Assembly (NCBI GenBank): GCA_039961675.1
Contig: JABRWC010000017.1
Location: forward strand, 1 to 64,000
DNA: 64,000 nt
Origin: JABRWC01 sp039961675
Lineage (GTDB): Bacteria; Planctomycetota; Phycisphaerae; UBA1845; Fen-1342
Reading direction: 5' to 3'
A program made the translations under genes and the position numbers. The notes beneath the pieces are model-generated. The model had not been told where the DNA came from, made no database searches, and worked only from the letters and a program-made list of their open reading frames with translations. Of this stretch, positions 1-7,911 are shown one piece after another. The first letter of the stretch is position 1. Each line of letters opens with the position of its first letter.

Positions 1-1653
1 GAGCGCGAGCGCGGCATCACGATCAAGGCCTCGGCGGTGACCGTGGATATGAAGGTCGGCGACCAGACCTACATGTTCAACCTGATCGACACGCCCGGCC
101 ACGTGGATTTTCACTACGAGGTGGACCGCGCGCTGGCCGCCTGCGACGGCGCGCTGCTGGTGGTGGACGCCACGCAGGGCGTGCAGGCGCAGACCGTGGC
201 CAACGCGTACGCCGCGGTCGGAAACGACCTCACCATCATTCCGGTGATCAACAAGGTCGATCTGCCGAGCGCCCGGCCGGAGGACACGGCGATCGAGATC
301 GAGCACGTGCTGGGGATCAGCGCCGAGCACGTGCAGTTCGTCTCGGCCAAGTCCGGCGCGGGGATCGACGAGCTGGTCCGCGCCATCGCCGAGCACATCC
401 CGCCGCCCAAGGGTGACCCGGCCGCGCCGCTGCAAGCGCTGGTGTTCGACAGCGAGTACGACGATTACCGCGGCGTGATCTGCTACCTGCGCGTGATGAA
501 CGGGACCGTCCGCAAAGGGCAGAAGGTGCTGTTGATGGGCCGCGAGCGGCACTACGTGATTACCGAGCTGGGCAAGTTCCGCCCGCGCATGACCCCTTGC
601 GAGACGCTGTCTGCGGGCGAGACCGGCTACATGGTCGCCAACATCAAGACGCTCCAGGACGTGACCGTCGGCGACACGCTGACGGACGCGTTGCACCCGG
701 CGCCGACGGCGCTGGCGGGCTACCAGCCGGCCAAGCAGATGGTGTTCTGCGACTTCTTCCCGGCCAGCGGCGAGAACTACGAGCAGCTCCGCGAGGCGCT
801 CGAGAAGCTGAGCCTCAACGACGCCTCGTTCACCTTCCTCCCCCAGCACAGCGACGCGCTGGGCTTCGGCTTCCGCTGCGGCTTCCTGGGACTGCTGCAC
901 ATGGACATCGTGCAGGAGCGGCTGGAGCGCGAGTGCGGCGTGTCCGTGGTGCAGACGGCCCCGAGCGTCACGTACGAGGTGGAGCTGAACACGGGCGAAG
1001 TGCGGCACATCGAGAGCGCCTCGGACCTGCCCGACTGGAGCCAGATCAAGGAGCTGCGCGAGCCGATCATCGACATGCAGATCATCACGCCGGCCGAGAG
1101 CATCGGCGCGATCATGCAGCTCGCCGAGCAGCGCCGCGGCGCCTACAAGAAGACGGAGTACCTCTCGCCCGAGCGCGTGATGCTCACGTACGAGTTCCCG
1201 TTCAACGAAATCCTGTATGACTTCTATGACAAGCTCAAGAGCATCACCCGCGGCTACGGCACGATGGACTACCACGTCAAGGAGTATCGCCCGAGCGACC
1301 TGGTCAAGATGGACATCCTCGTGAACGCAGTGCCGGTCGACGCGCTCAGCGTGATCATCCACCGCAGCGGCGCGGAACGCCGCGGCCGGCGGATCATCCA
1401 GCGCCTGCGCGAGGAGATCGAGCGGCACCAGTTCGAGATCCCGCTCCAGGCCGCGATCGGCGGCAAGATCATCGCCCGCGAGACCATCAAGCCCTATCGC
1501 AAGAACGTGACGGCCAAGTGCTACGGCGGCGACGTGACGCGCAAGCGCAAGCTGCTGGAAAAACAGAAAGAAGGCAAGAAGCGCATGAAGACCGTCGGCC
1601 GCGTCGACATCCCGCAGAAGGCGTTCATGACGGTGCTGGAGCCGGAGGATTGA
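1..1653 (+). CDS. lepA: Elongation factor 4 (LepA GTPase), 5' end missing
   Basis: Ribosome-associated translational GTPase that back-translocates or helps mature ribosomes in the cytoplasm. The reading frame is open from base 1, and the first codons give ERERGITIKA, the switch I (G2) region of LepA, so the true start lies before the window. Visible after that are DTPGHVDF (G3), NKVD (G4) and SAKSG (G5). They are followed by domain 2 and the LepA-specific C-terminal tail with the strings KCYGGDVTRKRKLLEKQK and GKKRMKTVGRVDIPQKAF. The tail is diagnostic against EF-G and BipA. About 551 residues are present, so roughly the first 45-50 residues of a normal ~600-residue LepA are missing. No terminator is obvious before the next gene. 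Confidence 0.97.
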   Translation, partial: ERERGITIKASAVTVDMKVGDQTYMFNLIDTPGHVDFHYEVDRALAACDGALLVVDATQGVQAQTVANAYAAVGNDLTIIPVINKVDLPSARPEDTAIEIEHVLGISAEHVQFVSAKSGAGIDELVRAIAEHIPPPKGDPAAPLQALVFDSEYDDYRGVICYLRVMNGTVRKGQKVLLMGRERHYVITELGKFRPRMTPCETLSAGETGYMVANIKTLQDVTVGDTLTDALHPAPTALAGYQPAKQMVFCDFFPASGENYEQLREALEKLSLNDASFTFLPQHSDALGFGFRCGFLGLLHMDIVQERLERECGVSVVQTAPSVTYEVELNTGEVRHIESASDLPDWSQIKELREPIIDMQIITPAESIGAIMQLAEQRRGAYKKTEYLSPERVMLTYEFPFNEILYDFYDKLKSITRGYGTMDYHVKEYRPSDLVKMDILVNAVPVDALSVIIHRSGAERRGRRIIQRLREEIERHQFEIPLQAAIGGKIIARETIKPYRKNVTAKCYGGDVTRKRKLLEKQKEGKKRMKTVGRVDIPQKAFMTVLEPED

Positions 1654-1712
1654 CCGCAGCCGCGGGCGCCAGTACGCTCCCGACGGCGCAGGACATTTAG
1701 TGTAGATGTGGT

Positions 1713-4163
1713 GTGCTCGTGACGGCGCAATCGCGCTATCGGGAATCTCGCACCCTCGTTCGCCGACTCTGCCGCCTCCCGGGGCAGGACGCCGGCGAAT
1801 TCAAGCGCAACGTGGCACGCCTGCGCGAACACTTCGAACGCTTCAACGTAGACGCGTCGGAGTTGTGCCAGTGGTGGATGGGCTTGCGAAAGCGCCGCGG
1901 CAACGCCCAGAACCCAGCCAGCTTCGGCGTGCTGGGGGACTTCCTGCTTCAACCCGGGGACCAACGCGCCGAGGCGGATGAGGCCCAGCGCGACCGCTGG
2001 CGAGCGCTCGTGTTCGACGACGTTGCCGGCTTCCACCCGGCGTCGACGCTGGGCCCGCATGCGATCCCCCCGGCGCTTCGCGAGGCCATGAACGCGGAGT
2101 CCGCCGCGCTCCCGCAACTTCGTCACCGGAATTCCACGCTGTCGAAGCTGTTCGAGCGGCTGGAACGGCTGGACCCGGCGCATCGGCTCGTGCTGCTCAA
2201 GTCCGCCGCGGAGTGGATCGTCGCCCGGTACGTGCATGGCGTCGAGAATTGGGTCCGCCAGCGCGCGGAATGGGAGAAGGAAAAGCATGATTGGGAAGCG
2301 TCCCACCCGGATCTGACCCCGCAGATCCGCGAGCGTTTCACGGCGGTGTTCCAGCAGCTTGGCGATGACGAGCGCAACGGTCGGATCGACCTGCGCCGCA
2401 AGAACCCGCGTATCTGTGCCTACGAGCGATTACGGAAGAACCTGGACAACTGCTGCTACGCCGGCCAGAAGGGTCATGGACCACTGTGCTGGCGATACGC
2501 GGAGTTCATCAAGGCCAGAAAGGAAAGGAACAGCCACTTCAACCCCAAGCGATTCGCAGAAGACGCGCAGCTGTATCTGTCACATCGCAAGTACGGGTTG
2601 CCCTCGCACCAGGCCATACAGCGCATGTTTTCGCGCAGTCAGGGCGGTGCCCAGTTGGCTCAGCAACGCTTTCACGAGAACTGGACCGCGTACCTTCAGT
2701 TCTCGCGCCCGGGGGTCCCCGGCGGCGCGCAGGGCTTCGGACCGCTTAGCGAAGAGACCGCCGTCGCCGCGGGCTGTCTTCCGCATTGCCTGAAGATCGG
2801 CGGCAAAGTCTGGGAGAAGTCAGAGTGTCGGTGGAACCCGCATACCGACCTCTGCCTGCAATACAAGCGGGCGCTCAGTAACCCGGCCAACGGCTTTGAC
2901 GAGGCGGCGCTCAAACTGGAGAGTCTTTACCGCCAGTGGCGCGCACTCTACCTCGCCGGCCCGCGCAAGCCCTCGTTCCGTTACCCCTCCAGCCGCGACC
3001 TGCCGATGCCGAAGATATTCGGCGATCGCTACCATGAGGTAGACATGGAGCGATCGGTCCTGAGGCTGCGGCTCGACGACATGCGGGAGGGAGAGTGGAT
3101 CGAGTTCGGCTTCACTCCCTGGCCGCGCGGCTACCGTCCCTCGAAGCGCGACGTCCGGGTTACCAGCGTGCACGTCAACTTCGTCGGAACGCGGCTGCGA
3201 GTCGGGTTCCGCTTCGACGCCCCACACAAGCCGTCGCGCTTCGCCTGCTCGCAGGACGAGTTGGACGAGCTGCGCAGCCGGAGCTTCCCGCGCCAGGCGC
3301 AGGACCAGGAGTTTCTCAACGCCGCGCGCCAGAGGCTGCTCGAATCGTTCCGCGGCAACGCCGAGCGGGACCTGCGGCTGCTGGCCGTCGATCTCGGCAT
3401 GACCGGCGCGCATGTCGCGCTGTACCGGGGCGTCGATTTCCAATCCCACTCGCCGCTGCCGATCGTGAAAGTCAACAAGGCGTATTGCGAGGTTCCGAAA
3501 CAGCTCGTGCACGACTCGCGGATGCGCGGGCCGCAGGAGTTCGGCAAGGACGACCCGCGCGGCGTGCGCAAGGAGCACGTCGGCCGACACTTGAAGCGCA
3601 TCGCCGAGGGGGCCGCGAAAATTGCACAGGTTCGCAGGCGCGACGAGCGCGCCGTGCCAACGCTCCAGAATCACGACCTTCGCGGACCGAAGCGGCACAT
3701 CGCCTGGATGGTGCGCGACTGGGCGCGGCACAACGCAGCTCGGATCATCGCCGAGGCCGAGAAGAACGAATGCGACTTGATCGTCTTCGAGTCGCTGCGC
3801 GGCGTTCGCCTGCCCGGATACGACGAGCTGAGCGACGACAGCCGGCGCAAGAAAGCTGAGGGCGTCCTGTACGCCTACGGACGGCTCCGCGCGAAGGTGC
3901 GGGAGAAAGCCGTCGAGCGCGGCATGCGCGTCGTCACGGTACCTTACTTCAAGTCATCGCAAGTGTGCTCACAGTGCGGGCGGGTCCAGGAGAACACGGG
4001 GCTGTGGCGCAAGCACAAGCGGGAGCGCAAGTTCGTCTGCGAGCACAAGAAGTGCGGCGCACAACTCGACAGCGACGCGAACGCGGCGCGCGTGCTGGCG
4101 CGGGTTTTCTGGCGCGAGATCACGCTGCCCGGCCCGGACAGCGGGCAACCCGCTCGCCGTTGA
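1713..4163 (+). CDS. cas12g: Cas12g-type CRISPR effector nuclease (type V-G)
   Basis: An 816-residue single-protein CRISPR effector. The C-terminal RuvC fold has all three acidic residues: D560 in LLAVDLGMTG, E693 in LIVFESLRG and D788 in DSDANAARVL. A zinc knuckle sits between the last two (C752, C755, C776, C781). I recognise Cas12g from memory of its founding member: shared strings include NPHTxLCxQY near residue 375, HxxFVGTRxRxGFRF near 487, the DELDELRSR block just before RuvC-I, and VFWxEIxLP at the C-terminus. Known Cas12g (~770 residues) is a tracrRNA-dependent, RNA-guided RNase with collateral RNase and ssDNase activity; that activity is inferred here, not seen. GTG at 1713 is the longest start and GTG at 1719 is possible; neither has a clear Shine-Dalgarno. 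The anti-repeat and array follow on the same strand. No adaptation genes are nearby. A TnpB origin was considered, but the length and the array argue for Cas12. Confidence 0.9.
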   Translation: MLVTAQSRYRESRTLVRRLCRLPGQDAGEFKRNVARLREHFERFNVDASELCQWWMGLRKRRGNAQNPASFGVLGDFLLQPGDQRAEADEAQRDRWRALVFDDVAGFHPASTLGPHAIPPALREAMNAESAALPQLRHRNSTLSKLFERLERLDPAHRLVLLKSAAEWIVARYVHGVENWVRQRAEWEKEKHDWEASHPDLTPQIRERFTAVFQQLGDDERNGRIDLRRKNPRICAYERLRKNLDNCCYAGQKGHGPLCWRYAEFIKARKERNSHFNPKRFAEDAQLYLSHRKYGLPSHQAIQRMFSRSQGGAQLAQQRFHENWTAYLQFSRPGVPGGAQGFGPLSEETAVAAGCLPHCLKIGGKVWEKSECRWNPHTDLCLQYKRALSNPANGFDEAALKLESLYRQWRALYLAGPRKPSFRYPSSRDLPMPKIFGDRYHEVDMERSVLRLRLDDMREGEWIEFGFTPWPRGYRPSKRDVRVTSVHVNFVGTRLRVGFRFDAPHKPSRFACSQDELDELRSRSFPRQAQDQEFLNAARQRLLESFRGNAERDLRLLAVDLGMTGAHVALYRGVDFQSHSPLPIVKVNKAYCEVPKQLVHDSRMRGPQEFGKDDPRGVRKEHVGRHLKRIAEGAAKIAQVRRRDERAVPTLQNHDLRGPKRHIAWMVRDWARHNAARIIAEAEKNECDLIVFESLRGVRLPGYDELSDDSRRKKAEGVLYAYGRLRAKVREKAVERGMRVVTVPYFKSSQVCSQCGRVQENTGLWRKHKRERKFVCEHKKCGAQLDSDANAARVLARVFWREITLPGPDSGQPARR

Positions 4164-4268
4164 CGCCCGCTGCCTGTTGCGTTAGACTTCAGGCGCCTTT
4201 GAGTCTTATGCGCGGAACACGCCCGGCGGACAGTTTGACCAACGGGACGGACCCCGAGCACGAAGGCA

Positions 4269-4293
4269 AAATTCGCCGCTTGGCAGGCAGTTG
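4269..4293 (+). ncRNA. Anti-repeat of a candidate tracrRNA
   Basis: Lying between the effector stop and the first CRISPR repeat, these 25 bases match the reverse complement of repeat positions 5-29 at 20 of 25 sites. Three of the five differences are T for C and would still form G-U pairs, so 23 of 25 bases can pair with the crRNA repeat. The core read here is CGCCGCTTGGCAGGCAG. A short GGTGTCGA at 4297-4304, complementary to the last 8 bases of the repeat, follows but is not collinear. A small hairpin (CGCG-GTTAT-CGCG, about 4306-4318) lies just downstream. Transcript ends are unknown; the RNA should fall within 4164-4370. Cas12g is known to need a tracrRNA, which supports the call. Confidence 0.72.
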
Positions 4294-4370
4294 TTCGGTG
4301 TCGATTCGCGGTTATCGCGGCGGCGATCTGGCTTTAAGGCTAGTTGCCGTAGGTAGTTAGCTGGTGATCG

Positions 4371-5340
4371 GCTGCGACTGCCGGCCAAACGGCGGGTTTC
4401 GACACCCACTACCAGCTATTCAGCATCGTCGCCCCAGCTGCGACTGCCGGCCAAACGGCGGGTTTCGACACCGGGCGCACCCATGGGTCTTTCCAGTCGG
4501 GTGCTGCGACTGCCGGCCAAACGGCGGGTTTCGACACCTCAGGAGAGTGGCGGTCTTCGTCTTGCGGCGCTGCGACTGCCGGCCAAACGGCGGGTTTCGA
4601 CACCCTGTGCACGAGGATCGCCGGCTGCGTCAGCGCTGCGACTGCCGGCCAAACGGCGGGTTTCGACACCCTGGTCGCGGGCGAAGTCGACGCCGATCAG
4701 CTGCGACTGCCGGCCAAACGGCGGGTTTCGACACCCGGTACCGATGCCTTGTCTGCCATGATGCAGCTGCGACTGCCGGCCAAACGGCGGGCTTCGACAC
4801 CGCTAGACCACATGCACCGGTAGACCTCTCCGCTGCGACTGCCGGCCAAACGGCGGGTTTCGACACCCATACGCACCAAACGCCTGTATGATTCGCGGCT
4901 GCGACTGCCGGCCAAACGGCGGGTTTCGACACCGATTCTCCAGTGGTGTCCGTTCGGGCTTCTGCTGCGACTGCCGGCCAAACGGCGGGTTTCGACACCG
5001 GGAAGCGCGCGAGAATGACCGCGCGCAGGGCTGCGACTGCCGGCCAAACGGCGGGTTTCGACACCTCGTCCCACTGTATTCCGTATCCGTCTCCCGCTGC
5101 GACTGCCGGCCAAACGGCGGCACGTTCCAACACCCAGAGACGCAGGCTGGAAGCCTGCGCTACGGCTGCGACTTCCGACCAAACGGCGGCAGGTTCCATC
5201 ACCCAGAGACGCAGGCTGGAAGCCTGGGCTACGGCTGCGACTTCCGGCCAAACGGCGGGAGGTTTCAACACCCAGAGACGCAGGCTGGAAGCCTGCGCTA
5301 CGGCTGCGACTGCCGGCCGGGTTTGGACGTCCGGATCACC
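4371..5340 (+). CRISPR. Type V-G CRISPR array, 11 good repeats plus degenerate end
   Basis: 36-nt repeats begin GCTGCGACTGCCGG and end GGGTTTCGACACC. Starts are at 4371, 4437, 4503, 4569, 4635, 4700, 4766, 4832, 4898, 4964 and 5030. Ten copies are identical; the copy at 4766 has one T-to-C change (GGGCTTC). Spacers 1-11 are unique, 30 nt long, except the one at 4671-4699 (29 nt). From 5096 three 39-nt degenerate repeats follow (5096, 5165, 5234) with an inserted trinucleotide near the 3' part, then a truncated copy at 5303-5340. Each repeat can fold as CTGCCG-GCCAAA-CGGCGG (one G-U). Degeneracy at the 3' end and the position of the effector suggest the leader is on the 4371 side and transcription is on the plus strand. 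Confidence 0.97.
5135..5302 (+). repeat. Dispersed palindrome occupying three spacer positions of the array
   Basis: Bases 5135-5164, 5204-5233 and 5273-5302 are the same 30-mer (one base differs in the middle copy). Each holds the inverted repeat CGCAGGCT-GGA-AGCCTGCG followed by CTACG. This is not a normal set of spacers: it belongs to the same palindrome family found elsewhere in the window (41734, 54289). Together with the 39-nt degenerate repeats it makes a 69-nt unit repeated three times, so it probably arose by tandem duplication of one unit. Confidence 0.85.
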
Positions 5341-5659
5341 GGCGCGACGTCTGTGCGACCGCCCGTGCCACCCTTTGTGCCACCCCCTCTGCCATTTCCT
5401 CGGCCACCCACGCTGCCATTTCCCCTGCCGCCACCTCTGCCACTCCCTCTGCCACCCCCGGCCCCCCCGGCGCCACCGCCTGTGCCACTCGTTGGTCCAC
5501 CTGCTGGTCGCATAAGAAATGGGCTGGGGGCGACCTCCGGCAGGTTTCCCGCCGGCCTTGCGCATCGTATGGAATCATTACTTCTTGGCGGCCGGCGCTG
5601 ATCCGCAGCGCGACCGATTCGGACTCGATGGGGTCGGCCCCCGCCCGGGAGTTCCAGCC
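5341..5659. repeat. Degenerate short tandem repeat tract and intergenic remainder
   Basis: From about 5365 to 5500 the plus strand is a pyrimidine-rich tract of imperfect 6- and 12-base units built on CTGCCA and CCACC. It would read as Pro-Leu-rich peptide on the plus strand or Gly-Arg-rich peptide on the minus strand. No frame has a convincing start with a ribosome binding site, so I treat it as non-coding low-complexity DNA separating the array from the FG-GAP gene. The rest, 5501-5659, shows nothing I can name. Confidence 0.6.
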
Positions 5660-7135
5660 ATGCAACCGGCACAATTTCCGCCATCCGTCTCGCCGCGCGC
5701 GCGATCCCATTCAAAGCCGAACCGCGCTGGTCTGGCGGCCGCCGCCGTGCTCGCCGGGATCGCAGCCCTTCCCGCGCTCGGCGAGTGCCTGCGCCAGTAC
5801 GCGCTTTCGGTGCACGCGGCCGAGCTCGAAGCGGACGACCGCTTCGGCACCGCCGTGGCCATCGCCGGACGCTATGCACTGGTCGGCGCCGTGCGCGACG
5901 ACGACGGCGGCGGCAACAGCGGCGCGGTGTACGTCTACCGCTGGGTCGAGACCGACTGGGAGCTGGAGCGGAAGCTCGTCGCGCCGGACGCCGCGCCGGG
6001 CGACGAGTTCGGCTGCGCGGTGGCGATGAGCGGCGACGTGGCGGTGATCGGCGCGCGGCTCGACGACGATCGCGGGAACAGCTCCGGCAGCGCGTACGTG
6101 TACCGCCGCAGCGACGAGTCCGGCTGGGAGCTGGAGCAGAAGCTCGCCGCCGCGGACGGCGCCGCGGCGGACGAGTTCGGCGCCGCCGTCGCGTTGGCCG
6201 GAGACGTGCTCGTCGTCGGCGTGCGGCTGGACGACGATCTCGGGTCGCAGAGCGGGTCGGCGTACGTGTTCCGCTGGGATGGCCAGCAATGGTCGCAGGA
6301 GGCCAAGCTGCTCGCGGCCGACGGCGCCGCGGGCGACAACTTCGGATTCGCGGTCGCCACGGACGGCGTGACGATCGCGGTCGGCGCTGATCGCGACGAC
6401 GACGTGGCCGCCGACGCGGGCGCCGTGTATCTGTACCGGCAGGTCGGCGGCGCCTGGCAACAGAGCGAGCGGCTGACGGCCTGGGACGGCGCGAGCGGCG
6501 ACCGTTTCGGCAGCGCGGTGGCGGTCCGCGGGGAGCACGTGCTGGTCGGAGCGCACCGCAACGACGAGGCCGCCAACGACGCCGGCGCGATGTACGTGTT
6601 TCGCGTCGAGGGCCGTCAGGCGCTGCCGGCGCAGAAGCTTCTGGCGCAGCCGCCGCACCAGGGCGACCAGTTCGGCGTGAGCGCAGCGGTCGGCGAGTCG
6701 CTGCTGATCGTCGGAGCCGGCTCGGACGACGAGGCCGGTACGAACGCGGGCGCGGCGCATCTGTATGCCTGGGACGGCGAGGGCTGGACGTTCCGCACAA
6801 AGCTGTTCGCGCCGGATGCGGCGGCGTTCGACCAGTTCGGCGGGGCGGTGGCGCTGGAGCGGGACTACGCGCTCGCGGGCGCGTGGGCGCACGACGCGGC
6901 CGGCGCCGACGCCGGGTCGGCGTATGTGTTCGACGTGATCTGCTGGACGGCCTGTCCCGAGGACCTGGACGGCGACGGGCGCGTGGGGGTGGCGGACCTC
7001 TCGACGCTGCTCACCAACTTCGGCCGGTCGGACTCGCCTTCTCCCAAACAGGGCGACGTGAACCAGGACGGGGTGATCAACCTGGAGGACTTGGCGGCGC
7101 TGTTGGTGGTGTACGGGACGGCGTGTCCGGTCTAG
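5660..7135 (+). CDS. Secreted FG-GAP repeat protein with dockerin-like C-terminus
   Basis: A 491-residue exported protein of unknown target. ATG at 5660 is chosen because it places a hydrophobic segment (AGLAAAAVLAGIAALPALG, about residues 23-41) as a signal peptide; the frame is open back to 5519. The body is about seven copies of a ~50-residue FG-GAP repeat, each with a core like GDxFGxAVAxxGDxxVVGA followed by DDDxxxxSGSAYVF and an aromatic strand ending, the blade pattern of an integrin-type beta-propeller. Acidic DDD loops could bind calcium. The last ~60 residues carry two EF-hand-like units (DLDGDGRVGVADLSTLL and DVNQDGVINLEDLAALL) bracketed by Cys, the dockerin-like end common in planctomycete secreted proteins. 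Its position after the CRISPR array gives no functional link. Confidence 0.85.
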   Translation: MQPAQFPPSVSPRARSHSKPNRAGLAAAAVLAGIAALPALGECLRQYALSVHAAELEADDRFGTAVAIAGRYALVGAVRDDDGGGNSGAVYVYRWVETDWELERKLVAPDAAPGDEFGCAVAMSGDVAVIGARLDDDRGNSSGSAYVYRRSDESGWELEQKLAAADGAAADEFGAAVALAGDVLVVGVRLDDDLGSQSGSAYVFRWDGQQWSQEAKLLAADGAAGDNFGFAVATDGVTIAVGADRDDDVAADAGAVYLYRQVGGAWQQSERLTAWDGASGDRFGSAVAVRGEHVLVGAHRNDEAANDAGAMYVFRVEGRQALPAQKLLAQPPHQGDQFGVSAAVGESLLIVGAGSDDEAGTNAGAAHLYAWDGEGWTFRTKLFAPDAAAFDQFGGAVALERDYALAGAWAHDAAGADAGSAYVFDVICWTACPEDLDGDGRVGVADLSTLLTNFGRSDSPSPKQGDVNQDGVINLEDLAALLVVYGTACPV

Positions 7136-7414
7136 TGTTCTGTTTCAGAAATTCGCGGCATGATTCCGGGGCCGGCGCACCTCTGGTTCGCCCCGCAAAG
7201 CAGAGCTTTGCGCTCACAAACTTTCGGGACGTATTTGGGAGACAGGACACCAGCGATAGGCGGCGACCGGAGCGAATCGGCGCCTTCGAATCGAAGGCCT
7301 GACGTCGTACAGCGGCGCAGGTATGACTTTAGAAAAAAAAAACGTACCGGCGATCTTGACACAGGCATATGTGGTTGCTACGTTGCGTCCGCAGACGCGC
7401 AGGAGGCAAGCGGC

Positions 7415-7816
7415 CTGAGGCAATTCGTTTCAGCGATCGCACTTGCCCGGTTTCTGGCCGGCGCGATGCTGCTCACATCGGGCGCCGCGATCGCCGATCA
7501 GGACCAATGCTATCATGTAACGCAGGATTACGAGCAGTGCCCAGACTGTGGCGGAAACTCCGTGTGCTTCTGCCTGTACGATGGCGCCGCGTGCCCGTCG
7601 GCGGATGTATTTTGCGCCACGCGCAACACGATCGCCACTGGCGGAAATGACTCCCTGCTCGCAACGCAGGTCGTATGCTCGACGTATCGCCAGTGCCAGT
7701 CGACGCTCGGCGGGCCGTGCCATCCTGAGACGAATAAGTGCAAGAAGGTCGGAATTCAGCAGATCACAATGTGGTGGCGCTACGAGACCGACGTCGGCCC
7801 GTGCATCCCGCACTGA
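7415..7816 (+). CDS. Small Cys-rich secreted protein, start uncertain
   Basis: The open frame runs from 7160 but only its last part looks like a protein. A clear signal peptide (FLAGAMLLTSGAAIADQ) is followed by about 105 residues with some thirteen Cys, including CPDCGGNSVCFC, suggesting a disulphide-rich exported protein. The only strong ribosome binding site, AGGAGG at 7401-7406, sits eight bases before a CTG at 7415, which would give a signal peptide beginning MRQFVSAIALARF. CTG starts are rare; the alternatives are ATG 7160, with no signal peptide at its N-terminus, or ATG 7466, inside the hydrophobic stretch. The family is not recognised. Confidence 0.55.
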   Translation: MRQFVSAIALARFLAGAMLLTSGAAIADQDQCYHVTQDYEQCPDCGGNSVCFCLYDGAACPSADVFCATRNTIATGGNDSLLATQVVCSTYRQCQSTLGGPCHPETNKCKKVGIQQITMWWRYETDVGPCIPH

Positions 7817-7911
7817 ACGGCTGAGTACGTTTCTCGTGTGACCGGGCACGGTTTCATACGAGAGGTGGTCCACCGCCGCACATCCCGACGAGCAGCAAGT
7901 GAGGATGAGGC

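Noticed and set aside
1713..4163. A TnpB-type transposon nuclease instead of Cas12
   Set aside because: Too long, no transposon ends or TnpA nearby, and a matching array with anti-repeat is adjacent.
1713..5340. Other type V subtypes (Cas12m, Cas12l, Cas12e)
   Set aside because: Several long shared strings fit Cas12g as remembered; a real alignment would still be decisive.
4364..5601. Open frames through the CRISPR array on both strands, up to 311 codons, giving repeated peptides
   Set aside because: They are translations of the 66-base repeat unit, which is a multiple of three, and have no credible start or domain.
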